The notes beneath the pieces were generated by a model, which was given only the letters and a program-made list of their open reading frames with translations, searched no databases and was not told the origin of the DNA. A stretch of 64,000 nucleotides of DNA from JBJHDF01 sp050486405 (GTDB lineage: Bacteria; Pseudomonadota; Gammaproteobacteria; Pseudomonadales; Cellvibrionaceae): assembly GCA_050486405.1 (NCBI GenBank), contig JBJHDF010000008.1:62001-126000 (forward strand), given 5' to 3'. Every line of letters begins with the position of its first letter. Position 1 is the stretch's first letter. The position numbers were made by a program, and so were the translations under genes. Positions 41,504 through 50,349 of this stretch are shown in pieces.

Positions 41504-43080
41504 ATATCCTAACCCTACAACAAGGCTCACCTGAGTGGCATGAGGCCCGCGCCAAGCGCTTCACTGCCAGCGAGGCACCCGCCATGGCTGGCGTGAGCAA
41601 GCACATGACTCGGGACCAGCTTTTGCGCCAGAAAGCCACTGGCGAGGTGCCGGAAGTCAGTGAAGCGCAGCAGCGCATTTTTAATAATGGTCACGACGCC
41701 GAAGCGTCCGCCCGCCCGGTTGCTGAAGAGATTGTCGGGCACGAGTTGTTCCCCTGCACCTGCGTGGACGATTCTGGGGCTTATCTGGCTTCCATGGATG
41801 GCCTGACCATGATGGAAGACATCGGCTTTGAGCACAAGCTGATCAACAACGACTTGCGCGGCGCTACCGCCGAAACATTGGCCGAGCACTACAAGGTCCA
41901 AATGGACCACCAGATGATGGTGACCGGCGCCGAGAAGATCCTGTTCATGGCTTCCGATGGCACTGAGGGCAACTGCGTCTGGTTTTGGTACCCGCGTGAT
42001 GAAGGCCGTATTGCTCGCCTGATTGAGGGTTGGGAGCAGTTCGCCAAAGACCTGGAAGCCTACGAACCGCGCGAGCCAGAGCAAGAAGTAATCGCGGCCG
42101 CACAAACCCAGCTCCCTGCCGTATCCGTGCGACTGGACGGCCAGATTGCCGTTATCAGCAACCTGGACAAATTCGGTAGAGCACTGACCGCTTATGTGGA
42201 ACAAATGAACCTTGAGCCGGAAACGGACCAGGAGTTCGCGGACCTGGAAGCGGCCTGCAAAAACCTGAAAAAGGCGGAAGACGCGCTACAGGCTGCCGAG
42301 GACAACGCTCTTGCGCAAATGGCCGCAGTGGAAGAAATGCGCCGGACCAAAGCCCAGTACTACGAAATCTCTCGACAGGCCCGCCTAGCTGGAGAGAAGG
42401 CCGTCAAGGCCCAAAAGCAAGCCATCAAGGTGAAAATCGCCTATGAAGCCAAAGCGCAGTTTGACGAGCATATCGCCACCCTGAACAAAGCCCTGGGCGG
42501 CAACTACATGCCCACCATCCAAACCGACTTCAACGGCGCCATGAAGAACAAGCGCACGATCGACAGTCTGCGCAGTGCTGCCAACGACGAGTGCGAGTGC
42601 GCCCGTATCGAGGCCAACCGTATCGCAAGCCGAATCGAAGCCAACCTGGAAACCCTGAAAACCGTGGAAGCATCTCATCAGTTTCTGTTTGCGGACAAGG
42701 TTCAGCTTGTGCAGTCCCATGAAACCGAAGCGCTGAAAGCGATTGTTAAGCAGCGTGTGGCCGAACACGAAGAAGCTGAGCACAAACGGGAAGAGCAGAT
42801 TCGGGCTGACGAGCGGGCCAAGGCCGAGCAGTCAGCGGTTGTGCGCCCTGCCCCCGTTGCGCAGGCAACGCCACTTCACGGGCCGCACGGTTCAGTCGCT
42901 TACAACGCCGACGGATCAAAAGCCAAACCTGAGCAGGAGGCAAGCAAGCCACGCCCGACCGACAAAGAGATCATAGAGGTTCTGGCGAGGCACTACGGCG
43001 CCCACCCCGTAACAGTCATTGGCTGGCTGCATGACATGGATACGTTGGAGGCCGGGGAAGCGCTGGGGATAGTTAAATGA
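41500..43080 (+). CDS. YqaJ-type exonuclease fused to a DUF1351-like tail (526 aa)
   Basis: The N-terminal 210 residues form a lambda-exonuclease/YqaJ recombinase domain: SPEWHEARAKRFTASE (10-25), Asp100 in YLASMDG and Glu111/Lys113 in EHK, the D...ExK site. Residues about 230-470 are long helices with EPETDQEFADLEAACKNLKK, matching DUF1351-like phage proteins, and a short C-terminal helical domain follows. Lambda exonuclease has only about 226 residues, so the tail is an extension or fusion. It would resect double-strand ends for Bet. Confidence 0.88.
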   Translation: MNILTLQQGSPEWHEARAKRFTASEAPAMAGVSKHMTRDQLLRQKATGEVPEVSEAQQRIFNNGHDAEASARPVAEEIVGHELFPCTCVDDSGAYLASMDGLTMMEDIGFEHKLINNDLRGATAETLAEHYKVQMDHQMMVTGAEKILFMASDGTEGNCVWFWYPRDEGRIARLIEGWEQFAKDLEAYEPREPEQEVIAAAQTQLPAVSVRLDGQIAVISNLDKFGRALTAYVEQMNLEPETDQEFADLEAACKNLKKAEDALQAAEDNALAQMAAVEEMRRTKAQYYEISRQARLAGEKAVKAQKQAIKVKIAYEAKAQFDEHIATLNKALGGNYMPTIQTDFNGAMKNKRTIDSLRSAANDECECARIEANRIASRIEANLETLKTVEASHQFLFADKVQLVQSHETEALKAIVKQRVAEHEEAEHKREEQIRADERAKAEQSAVVRPAPVAQATPLHGPHGSVAYNADGSKAKPEQEASKPRPTDKEIIEVLARHYGAHPVTVIGWLHDMDTLEAGEALGIVK

Positions 43081-43268
43081 TCCGCCCATTCAAATACCTG
43101 GGCCTGTGGCGAGCTGACTACCACCTGAATGGTCGGGTCATCACGTCAATTGCCCACACGCCCAACGAAGCGTGGCAGTCGCTGATTGAGATTGTCGCCA
43201 TAGAAGTGAAACAGGGTTCAGCAGTCCGCTGTTGCCCCTCTCTGAGGGGCCTTTTTAACACGCTATAG
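43077..43268 (+). CDS. Small protein ending in a terminator (63 aa)
   Basis: ATGA overlap with the exonuclease gene. The first 48 residues (IRPFKYLGLWRADYHLNG, then HTPNEAWQSLIEIV) look protein-like. The last 15 are encoded by a rho-independent terminator hairpin, so the end was probably reshaped by the terminator. Function unknown. Confidence 0.5.
   Translation: MIRPFKYLGLWRADYHLNGRVITSIAHTPNEAWQSLIEIVAIEVKQGSAVRCCPSLRGLFNTL
43234..43256 (+). terminator. Terminator after the recombination genes
   Basis: GCCCCTC (43,234-43,240), three-base loop, GAGGGGC (43,244-43,250), then C and five T. It falls within the last codons of the 63-residue gene and separates the recombination block from the accessory genes. 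Confidence 0.85.
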
Positions 43269-43280
43269 GAGCACACCAAG

Positions 43281-43643
43281 ATGAGCACCAAAGTAGATCA
43301 GTTCATTGCCGACCTGGATGGTGGCGTTTTTGAGCAAAAGCTGTCCCACATTCTGTCACAGGTGGCTGGCGCCGTAGTGGATCACGGCCGCCAGGGCAAA
43401 ATCACCATAGACCTGAGCATCAAACAGATCGGTAGTGGGTACCAGGTCCAGGTGGACAGCAAAATGCGGCATTCCCGGCCGACAACCCGAGGCTCAGCGT
43501 CGGAAGACGAAACTACCAGCACCCCCATGCACGTCGGCACCGGCGGCGCCATGACGTTTTTCCCGGAAAACCAGGGACAGATGTTCGGCAAAAAAGGGGA
43601 GCCTGCCGAAGACGCCTTTCCCGGCGAGCGCCAACCTCGGTAA
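43281..43643 (+). CDS. Unknown phage protein (120 aa)
   Basis: Starts at ATG 43,281 with an AGGAGCACACC ribosome binding site. A helical N-terminal part (LDGGVFEQKLSHILSQVAG), a basic middle and a C-terminal PMHVGTGGAMTFFPENQGQM segment resemble a widespread small phage protein of unknown role found before DUF2303 genes. No catalytic motif. Confidence 0.6.
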   Translation: MSTKVDQFIADLDGGVFEQKLSHILSQVAGAVVDHGRQGKITIDLSIKQIGSGYQVQVDSKMRHSRPTTRGSASEDETTSTPMHVGTGGAMTFFPENQGQMFGKKGEPAEDAFPGERQPR

Positions 43644-43686
43644 TCAAGGCCGAAAACCCACACACTCACACCAAAGGTAAAAAATC

Positions 43687-44538
43687 ATGAGTATGGACAA
43701 ATCCGCAATTGAACAAATCCAACTGGCCAGCGCCGTCGATGAGGCCAATAGGAAGATGCGCGAGTCGATGACTTCATGCCAGGGGGACAACGACGGCTCC
43801 ATTCCCGTCGCTGCCGTCCCTGAAAGCATGAAGCTCCACAGGCTGGAGTCCTACATGCCGTTCAGATCTCGTTATCGTGGCAGCATGACGACCCCCATTA
43901 TTAATGACTTTATACGCTACGTGAAGGACCACCAGCAGACCGGCTCTGCCTGTTTCATAGACCCCAAAAACATGAGAGCTCAGACGTTTTTCGATCTTGG
44001 CGACAGAGATTTTCCGGGTCACGGTGAATTTTTGGCGACTCTGACCCTGCGAAAAACCAGCGCCTACGAGGCGCTGCTGGGCCTCAACGGCAATCGCACC
44101 TCACAGAAAACCATGGCCGAGTGGTTCGAGGACTGGCGGGGTCACATTACCTTCTACGACAACGAAGGCAATGTGGTTGATACAACCAAGGCTATATCCG
44201 CCACCCGGCGCCTGACCATTGAAGGCAGTCGCAAGGAGGGCCATGAGGTGCAGAACTTCAAGTCCACCAAGTCCGCCCTGGAGACCATCGAGGCCAGCAG
44301 CGACCTCGGCATGCCCGCCGGGCTCATGTTTGAGCTCGAACCCTATGCAGGACTTGGACCTCACGACTTCGATTGCCGCATCGCCATTACTACCGGCGAA
44401 GAAGCGCCACGGCTTGTTGTCAGGATCAAGCAGCTTGAGGCGGAAGAAGAAAAGTTGAGCCAGACGTTTATGAGGATTCTGGACGATCTGCTGGTGGAGA
44501 CCGACGTGACTCTGTATCGGGGCAAATTCTCGCTGTAA
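43687..44538 (+). CDS. DUF2303 / YfdQ-like protein (283 aa)
   Basis: Matches the usual size and features of DUF2303: LESYMPFRSRYRGSMTT near 55, a central FIDPKNMRAQTFFDLGD and LTLRKTSAYEALLGLNG near 130, and the end DDLLVETDVTLYRGKFSL. Found in many temperate phages in the recombination region; role unknown. ATG 43,687 has AAAGG 9 bases upstream. Confidence 0.75.
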   Translation: MSMDKSAIEQIQLASAVDEANRKMRESMTSCQGDNDGSIPVAAVPESMKLHRLESYMPFRSRYRGSMTTPIINDFIRYVKDHQQTGSACFIDPKNMRAQTFFDLGDRDFPGHGEFLATLTLRKTSAYEALLGLNGNRTSQKTMAEWFEDWRGHITFYDNEGNVVDTTKAISATRRLTIEGSRKEGHEVQNFKSTKSALETIEASSDLGMPAGLMFELEPYAGLGPHDFDCRIAITTGEEAPRLVVRIKQLEAEEEKLSQTFMRILDDLLVETDVTLYRGKFSL

Positions 44539-44699
44539 CGGTCCCCATGTGCATGGCAGATGTGCGTTAGCCTCCCGCCCCCAAATTAACGCCTTGGCGG
44601 CGTACCCCAAGAGGTGAATCTGCAAGCCGCCGTTTAACCAGGCCGGTGCGCCCTCGCCGGTGGCGACAGAGAGGGCAACCCTAATGAGGATCGCAGGCC

Positions 44700-45092
44700 A
44701 TGAATGACATACAGCGCCGCCTGAGCGGCATCGAAATCAAAGAGCTGGAGCAGCAGATGGACGAGTTCTTTTCCCGAGGCGGGGTTATCGATCAAGTGCC
44801 GGATGGCTATAGCCGGTTCAATCAGAAAGTCATGCCGGTGAAGGAGTTTACTTTCAAACCCGGCGTGAACAGCAAGCTGGCCAGTAACAAGCCACGATAC
44901 CCCAGCAGCAAACGGCCGCCTGGCGCCAGCGGGGTCAAGGGCATACACAAGGTCAGGGGCAAGTGGCGAGCCACGCATGAGGGCCATTCGATTGGTATGT
45001 TCGCGGACCGGGACGACGCTATTGCCGCCCAGGCCAAATACATCAAGCAGCAAGAGAGTGCGCAGAAAGGTGAATCATGCCAAAGCAGCTAA
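44700..45092 (+). CDS. Protein with AP2-like DNA-binding end (130 aa)
   Basis: The C-terminal half, from GVKGIHKVRGKWRATHEG to FADRDDAIAAQAKYI, follows the AP2-type pattern of three strands with K/R and W, then a helix. The N-terminal part (EFFSRGGVIDQVPDGYS) is a short module of unknown function. AP2-like modules in phages often belong to homing-type or regulatory proteins. It overlaps the next gene by 16 bp. Confidence 0.6.
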   Translation: MNDIQRRLSGIEIKELEQQMDEFFSRGGVIDQVPDGYSRFNQKVMPVKEFTFKPGVNSKLASNKPRYPSSKRPPGASGVKGIHKVRGKWRATHEGHSIGMFADRDDAIAAQAKYIKQQESAQKGESCQSS

Positions 45093-45757
45093 TAGATATG
45101 ACCGGCGAGCGCGTTGGCCGACTGGTGGTCATTCGTCGGGCTGAGAGCCGAGGGAAAAGCACGTACTGGCTTTGCCGGTGTGAATGCGGAGTTGAAAAAG
45201 ACATGGCGGCAAGCTCACTTCGGACTGGAACTACTGTTTCTTGTGGGTGCCATCGGCGCGAACAGTCATCCCGCATGATGACAGCGATGAGCCTAAAGCA
45301 CGGAGGATCACGAACAAGCCTGTACACCCGTTGGCGAGAAATGAGGTATAGGTGCCGCAATAAAAACGCCACCGCCTACCCCAGCTATGGGGGCCGGGGA
45401 ATTTCTGTTTGCCCAGAATGGGAGGAGTTTTCAGTGTTTCAGGATTGGGCGCTAGCCAATGGATACCATGAAGGCCTGACTCTCGACAGGAAAGACAATG
45501 ACGGAAATTACGAGCCGGGAAACTGCCGATGGGTGGACATGAGAGCTCAAAGCAACAACAGGCGAAGCAATAGATTTATCACCCACAACGGACTAACCAT
45601 GACTCCCGCTCAGTGGGCGCGGAAGCTTGGCATCAACAGGTCAGCCGTCTATTCACGCATCCGGGCCGGGCTGCCAGATGAAGAAGTGCTTAGCCTGGTG
45701 ATAAGCCCAATTAACAGGCCGCAATATGTGGTCACCCCGACAACCAATGAAAGGTGA
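45077..45757 (+). CDS. Zinc-ribbon / AP2-HNH-like DNA-binding protein (226 aa)
   Basis: The N-terminal part has GRLVVIRRAESRG and WLCRCECG with CGCH downstream, a small zinc site found in phage homing-type proteins. YPSYGGRGISVCPEWEEFSV and LTLDRKDNDGNYEPGNCRW (the N-x-D-x-N-C region) are hallmarks of that family. The C-terminal 45 residues include a helix-turn-helix-like TPAQWARKLGINRSAVYSR. Whether it cuts DNA is not clear, because the HNH His residues are incomplete. Confidence 0.65.
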   Translation: MPKQLIDMTGERVGRLVVIRRAESRGKSTYWLCRCECGVEKDMAASSLRTGTTVSCGCHRREQSSRMMTAMSLKHGGSRTSLYTRWREMRYRCRNKNATAYPSYGGRGISVCPEWEEFSVFQDWALANGYHEGLTLDRKDNDGNYEPGNCRWVDMRAQSNNRRSNRFITHNGLTMTPAQWARKLGINRSAVYSRIRAGLPDEEVLSLVISPINRPQYVVTPTTNER

Positions 45758-45762
45758 AAAGC

Positions 45763-46407
45763 ATGAACATTCTTTTTGGAGACACGGAGACAACCGGAAT
45801 ACCCTCGTGGAAGGACCCGTCAGATGCCGAGCATCAACCACACCTCGTTGAACTGGCTGCCATTTTAGTGGATGGCGACACCCGAGAAGTCCAGGAGGAA
45901 ATGGACGTTATCGTCCGCCCTGACGGTTGGGTCATTCCCCAAGAATGTATCGACATTCATGGTATCACTAATGAGCGGGCGATGGATGAAGGCATTCCGG
46001 AGGCGGAAGCCCTCGATATGTACATAGAGCTTTACAGGAAGTGCGATCTGCGCGTTTTTCACAATTCCTCATATGATAACAGACTGATCAGAATTGCCCT
46101 CAAACGCTACCGCCCAGACCTGATCCCGGACGAGGAATGGAAAGACCGCAGCCGCTACTACTGCACCCTGTTCAACGCCAAGCGAATTATGGGAGGGGCG
46201 AAGGGGCATACCTTGCCAGAGGCGCTGCTGCACTTCACAGGAAAAACACTGGAGAACGCTCACAACGCCATGGCAGACACCAGGGCCTGCATGGATATTT
46301 ACTTCGCCATCCAGGATCTGGAGGCGCCGGCTCAGCAGTCGGCAGAAAAGCCAGCAGAGGTGGAGCCGGAACCCCCTGTGAAGGTGGCGTCTGGCGATCC
46401 TTTCTAG
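45763..46407 (+). CDS. DnaQ-like 3'-5' exonuclease (214 aa)
   Basis: DEDDh exonuclease with Exo I FGDTETTGIP (Asp7, Glu9), Exo II FHNSSYDNRL and Exo III HNAMADTRAC. The C-terminal 35 residues are Pro/Glu-rich and probably disordered. ATG 45,763 is chosen; a GTG at 45,754 would overlap the previous gene. Such enzymes proofread or trim ends in phage replication and repair. Confidence 0.85.
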   Translation: MNILFGDTETTGIPSWKDPSDAEHQPHLVELAAILVDGDTREVQEEMDVIVRPDGWVIPQECIDIHGITNERAMDEGIPEAEALDMYIELYRKCDLRVFHNSSYDNRLIRIALKRYRPDLIPDEEWKDRSRYYCTLFNAKRIMGGAKGHTLPEALLHFTGKTLENAHNAMADTRACMDIYFAIQDLEAPAQQSAEKPAEVEPEPPVKVASGDPF

Positions 46408-46541
46408 AAACCCGGCAGCCCGCATCCGTGTGGCGCCGCCGGGGGATTGGTCCAGGGAAGGGCCAATTGCGGCCAGTATCTGGCAATAGACGCCCAGCGA
46501 ACAGTGGGCAATGTCTGAAATTTTTGTAGGAAATATCTCAC

Positions 46542-48107
46542 ATGACGAGCCGTTACAGAACAACACCCCAAAGACGCTTGAGCCTAGACGAGTTAATTGT
46601 GGATAACTTCGCTGGTGGTGGCGGAGCCAGTACCGGCATTGAGGCAGCGCTGGGACGCCCCGTTGATGTTGCGATCAATCACGACGCGACAGCCATTGCC
46701 ACGCACACAATCAACCATCCCGCCACCAAGCATTATTGTGAGAGCGTGTGGGACGCAGACCCACGAGAAGTCGCCGGTGGGCAGCCGGTGGGGCTGGCTT
46801 GGTTCAGCCCCGATTGTAAGCACTTCTCCAAGGCAAAAGGCGGCACCCCTGTCAGCAAGGATATCCGAGGTTTGGCCTGGGTAGCCATTCGTTGGGCGGC
46901 CACGGTCAGGCCCCGAATCATCATCCTGGAAAATGTGGAAGAATTCACAACCTGGGGCCCGGTGGTGGATGATCGGCCCTGCCCTAAGCGCAAGGGGAAA
47001 ACATTCGACAGCTTTGTCCGGCAACTGGAGAGCTTCGGCTACAGAGTTGAACGGAAACTGCTTCGGGCTTGCGACTACGGCGCACCGACCACCCGCAAAC
47101 GTCTGTTTCTGATTGCCCGCTGCGACGGCCAGCCCATAGTTTGGCCAAGACCCACCCATGGCGATCCATCGGTTACAGGCTTTAAGCAGTCCGGCCTTAA
47201 AAAATGGCGCACTGCGTCGGACATCATTGATTGGAGCCTGCCCTGCCCCAGCATCTTTTTTGAGCGCAAGCGACCGTTGAGCGAGAACACCCTGCGCCGA
47301 ATCGCGCGCGGCATACAGCGCTTTGTGCTGGACAATCCAAAGCCGTTCATCGTTAAAGCCAATCATGGGCGTGATCCATTCCGTGGCCAGCCCCTGAATG
47401 AGCCACTGCAAACCGTAACCGCCCAAAACGGCTATGCCTTGGTCAGCCCCACACTTATTCAAACTGGCTACGGCGAAAGATCAGGACAGCAACCGAGATC
47501 ACTAAATTTGCACAACTCTTTGGGCACCGTGGTAGCGGGCGGCGGTAAACATGCGCTGGTAGCGGCATTTATTGCCAAGCATTACGGCGGTAACTACACC
47601 GGTCCAGGTGCTGATGTGGAGCACCCGTGCCCCACAGTAACAACCGTGGACCACAATGCTCTGGTCACCAGCCACATGATCAAGCTGCGCGGCACCAACA
47701 CCGGCAGCGCCACAGGCGCACCAGTGCCGACAATCACGGCGGGCGGCAACCACATCGGCGAGGTCCGGGCGTTCTTGCTGAAATACTACGGCACCAACAT
47801 TGGGCACATGCCGAACGAGCCACTGCAAACCATCACCACAAAACACCGCTTTGGTCTGGTAACCGTCAAAGGTGAGCAATACCAAATAGTGGACATTGGC
47901 ATGCGGATGCTGGAGCCCCATGAGCTGTTCGCCGCCCAGGGGTTTCCGCCGGACTATGTAATAGACGCGGGTGCCGACGGCAAGCCCATACCAAAGTACC
48001 GCCAAGTGGCTCTGTGCGGCAATTCCGTCTGCCCGCCAGTCGCCCAGGCAATCGTCGCGGCCAATTACGTTCAGCAATCGCAGCAACGGAGGAGTGGGGT
48101 CGCATGA
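46542..48107 (+). CDS. DNA cytosine-C5 methyltransferase (521 aa)
   Basis: Motif I LIVDNFAGGGGAS (SAM binding, 18-30), catalytic motif IV SPDCKHFSKAKGG with Cys92, motif VI ENVEEF (130-135) and a long variable region with the target-recognition part. The DCKHFS form instead of PCQPFS is usual in one phage-borne group. It would methylate phage and host DNA at an unknown site and protect from restriction. No cognate endonuclease gene is adjacent. Confidence 0.9.
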   Translation: MTSRYRTTPQRRLSLDELIVDNFAGGGGASTGIEAALGRPVDVAINHDATAIATHTINHPATKHYCESVWDADPREVAGGQPVGLAWFSPDCKHFSKAKGGTPVSKDIRGLAWVAIRWAATVRPRIIILENVEEFTTWGPVVDDRPCPKRKGKTFDSFVRQLESFGYRVERKLLRACDYGAPTTRKRLFLIARCDGQPIVWPRPTHGDPSVTGFKQSGLKKWRTASDIIDWSLPCPSIFFERKRPLSENTLRRIARGIQRFVLDNPKPFIVKANHGRDPFRGQPLNEPLQTVTAQNGYALVSPTLIQTGYGERSGQQPRSLNLHNSLGTVVAGGGKHALVAAFIAKHYGGNYTGPGADVEHPCPTVTTVDHNALVTSHMIKLRGTNTGSATGAPVPTITAGGNHIGEVRAFLLKYYGTNIGHMPNEPLQTITTKHRFGLVTVKGEQYQIVDIGMRMLEPHELFAAQGFPPDYVIDAGADGKPIPKYRQVALCGNSVCPPVAQAIVAANYVQQSQQRRSGVA

Positions 48108-48499
48108 ACCACAAGCTGAAAAAACGCGCCCTCAACCAGGTGCGCGGCCTGATCATCCGGTGGAATGACGACAAGCCACTGGAGTCAAGCACTGACCCGT
48201 TGGCTGGAGAAATCACGCACAAAAACCGTGTCTTGAGGCTGCTTGCCCGGGAGATATTGACCCGCCACTTTGATTGGATCATCAATCGGCAGCGTTTCCG
48301 CTGGCGCGTCACGATCACGGCCGTTTTCCAGTACGAGAACGGCCTGGACCAGATGGAAACCCGAGAACTGGAGGCGATGGCGGTATTCTCCGAGTTGAAC
48401 GATATCGCCATGGAGCAAATCGAGGACGCCATGCGGCACGGGGCCAAGGACAAATACCAGCACACGCAGTTTGAGATCGAATGCCTGGGGGTGCAGTGA
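48104..48499 (+). CDS. Unknown helical protein (131 aa)
   Basis: ATG 48,104 overlaps the methyltransferase stop (ATGA). Basic N-terminus (HKLKKRALNQVRGLIIRW) and a helical, acidic second half (ETRELEAMAVFSELNDIAM). No known domain. Co-translated with the methyltransferase; a partner role is possible but unproven. Confidence 0.5.
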   Translation: MNHKLKKRALNQVRGLIIRWNDDKPLESSTDPLAGEITHKNRVLRLLAREILTRHFDWIINRQRFRWRVTITAVFQYENGLDQMETRELEAMAVFSELNDIAMEQIEDAMRHGAKDKYQHTQFEIECLGVQ

Positions 48500-48687
48500 T
48501 GAGCAATGCTCTGGCAAAGATCATGGAAGTCGCCGTGATAGCGCTGGCGGCCTTCCTGATTGCCTGGGTGGCGTACTCGGTTTCCGTGGTGTACGCGCCT
48601 GCTCCGCTGGATACCAGTCGCTGTGAAGTGGTGGCCACAGAGCCGGTCAAAATTCTTATTTGCCCATATCAGGAGGGCGCTCAATGA
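48499..48687 (+). CDS. Small single-pass membrane protein (62 aa)
   Basis: TGATG coupling with the previous gene. One hydrophobic helix (about 7-31) is followed by a hydrophilic region with two Cys (SRCEVVA, ILICPYQ). The short hydrophobic N-terminus could also be a signal peptide. Function unknown. Confidence 0.5.
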   Translation: MSNALAKIMEVAVIALAAFLIAWVAYSVSVVYAPAPLDTSRCEVVATEPVKILICPYQEGAQ

Positions 48688-49439
48688 ACGAATTAATGCT
48701 GCACACTGAGCACAGATTGAGCATTGAGACCAACAACACCAGGAGATACCGCCGCCATCGTGGCCGTTGCCCTTGTGGTTGGCAAGGCCCGTGGCGCGAA
48801 ACAGAGCGGGAAGCCAGTGGTGACCTGGGCGCCCATTTGGCTGATGTGCAAATTGACCACCACATGAATGCAGATAACATGACGATTACCGTACCCAGAG
48901 GGCTAGTTGAAGCCTTGCAGCACCAAACCCAATGTGACCCCGACGGCACCAACTGTATTGTCAGCCGGGAAGCCGTTGATGAGGCAATCGGAATCCTCCA
49001 GGCCGTTCCTCAGATGCAGAAAGACGTGGATATGTTTAGGAGTGCTGAAAGGCAGTGGGAAATGGCAATGATGGACGCGATTGGTGAAGATGGCCCGAAG
49101 TCAGTGGCAGACGCTATTCACAAAATGCAAGGTGAGCTCGACAAATCCCGGGACGACTACGAGCAGGCTATGCACCGCGTGTCCCAGCTCGAATCCCAGT
49201 GCGAAAAGGCCGAAACCGCCCTACTTGTAGAGCAGACTCGACGAGCAGAGATGGAGGCACAGAATGCGAAACTCCGTGACGACGTAAAGCGCTTAATTGA
49301 GTTCGTCGCCATCCAGGGCATTGAGCTGCGTGATGGCGCAGACGTTGTGGACAGGTCAACAGAATGCTGGCGCAGCTTGCCGAATCACTTGCAAGACGCC
49401 ATAAACACGCTCACTGAAAGGCTGGACGACGATGAATAA
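48684..49439 (+). CDS. Coiled-coil protein with N-terminal Cys pair (251 aa)
   Basis: ATGA coupling with the previous gene gives ATG 48,684. RCPCGWQGPW holds a small Cys motif, and residues about 150-210 form a coiled coil (YEQAMHRVSQLESQCEKAE). The region between (DNMTITVPRGLVEAL) is moderately conserved in phage proteins. Function unknown. Overlaps the J-domain gene by 8 bp. Confidence 0.5.
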   Translation: MNELMLHTEHRLSIETNNTRRYRRHRGRCPCGWQGPWRETEREASGDLGAHLADVQIDHHMNADNMTITVPRGLVEALQHQTQCDPDGTNCIVSREAVDEAIGILQAVPQMQKDVDMFRSAERQWEMAMMDAIGEDGPKSVADAIHKMQGELDKSRDDYEQAMHRVSQLESQCEKAETALLVEQTRRAEMEAQNAKLRDDVKRLIEFVAIQGIELRDGADVVDRSTECWRSLPNHLQDAINTLTERLDDDE

Positions 49440-50064
49440 TCTCTACGACACCCTGGGCGTCCCGCCAGATGCCGACAGCAAGGAAATCAAGCGGGCCTAC
49501 AAGGCTAAGGCTCAACGGTCGCACCCTGACCGTGGCGGCGACCCTGAAGAGTTCCACCAAGTCTCATTGGCCTACCAAGTGCTGTCTGACCCAGATCGGC
49601 GGGATCGCTACGACAACACTGGCGACACCGAAGATAGGGGCAGTCCAAAAGATGAAGCGGAAAAATCCTTGGCCGACCTGTTTGATCGGATTATTGATTC
49701 CGAGCACCGGGGCGATCTCATCAAAAAGGCCGAAAAGACAATCCGGCACACGCTGGATAGCCTTCGGCGAAAACAGGAATCTGCCAAAGCGACCTTGTCG
49801 CGACTGGAAAAGCTGGCGGGCCGGGTGAAGGCCAGCGGTAAGACCAACCTGTTCCAGTCTGTTGTGGACCAGAAAAAGGAAAGCGCAAAGGCCGACCTGA
49901 GAAGTCATCAACACAATATTTCTGTGGCCGAGGCGGCGCTGGCTTTGCTCAGGGAATACCAGGACTGCCAGCCCGAAGAGCCGCCCGAGGCCCGCTTCGA
50001 CATCAACCAAATGCAGGACATACTTAGATATGGCTCCGGCATGTTTGGCACACACAGACCTTGA
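49432..50064 (+). CDS. J-domain protein (210 aa)
   Basis: Residues 4-68 form a J domain: LYDTLGVPPDAD, helix II, the HPD tripeptide at 31-33 and LAYQVLSDPDRRDRYD. No Gly/Phe region or DnaJ zinc centre follows; instead there is a long helical region (about 85-200). It could recruit the host DnaK to phage replication complexes, as lambda uses DnaJ, or to a virion protein. The start ATG 49,432 lies inside the upstream gene. Confidence 0.85.
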   Translation: MNNLYDTLGVPPDADSKEIKRAYKAKAQRSHPDRGGDPEEFHQVSLAYQVLSDPDRRDRYDNTGDTEDRGSPKDEAEKSLADLFDRIIDSEHRGDLIKKAEKTIRHTLDSLRRKQESAKATLSRLEKLAGRVKASGKTNLFQSVVDQKKESAKADLRSHQHNISVAEAALALLREYQDCQPEEPPEARFDINQMQDILRYGSGMFGTHRP

Positions 50065-50076
50065 GAGACCAACGAC

Positions 50077-50349
50077 ATGAAAGCAGTATCTGAACAGTGG
50101 CCCAAGAAGCTCAGCGCGATGAAATACACAACGCGCTGGCACGTCGACAGGACCAAAGAGTCGATCATCAACGACATCAAGGCGGGCCGGCTGCCCGGTG
50201 GGCAGGAAGCGTCTGGCGCATGGTACGTCTGGGTACACGCCGACCTGTCCCCAGCCCACGGTTACCAGGGGCCTGATTTCAGCCCGCAGCAGGGCTCTGG
50301 GACGGGTAATGCGGTGGCGGATAAGATTCTGGAGCGGAGGGTTTCCTGA
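50077..50349 (+). CDS. Excisionase-like small protein (90 aa)
   Basis: TRWHVDRTKESIINDIKAG is a possible winged-helix region, followed by GAWYVWVHADL as a strand-wing. The layout recalls phage excisionases, and the gene lies 4.4 kb before the integrase. The match is weak, so another small DNA-binding protein is possible. Stop codon overlaps the next gene by one base. Confidence 0.45.
   Translation: MKAVSEQWPKKLSAMKYTTRWHVDRTKESIINDIKAGRLPGGQEASGAWYVWVHADLSPAHGYQGPDFSPQQGSGTGNAVADKILERRVS

Noticed and set aside
46542..48499. Complete restriction-modification system around the methyltransferase
   Set aside because: The adjacent genes are a DnaQ-like exonuclease and small unknown proteins without a recognisable restriction nuclease motif; an orphan methyltransferase is simpler.
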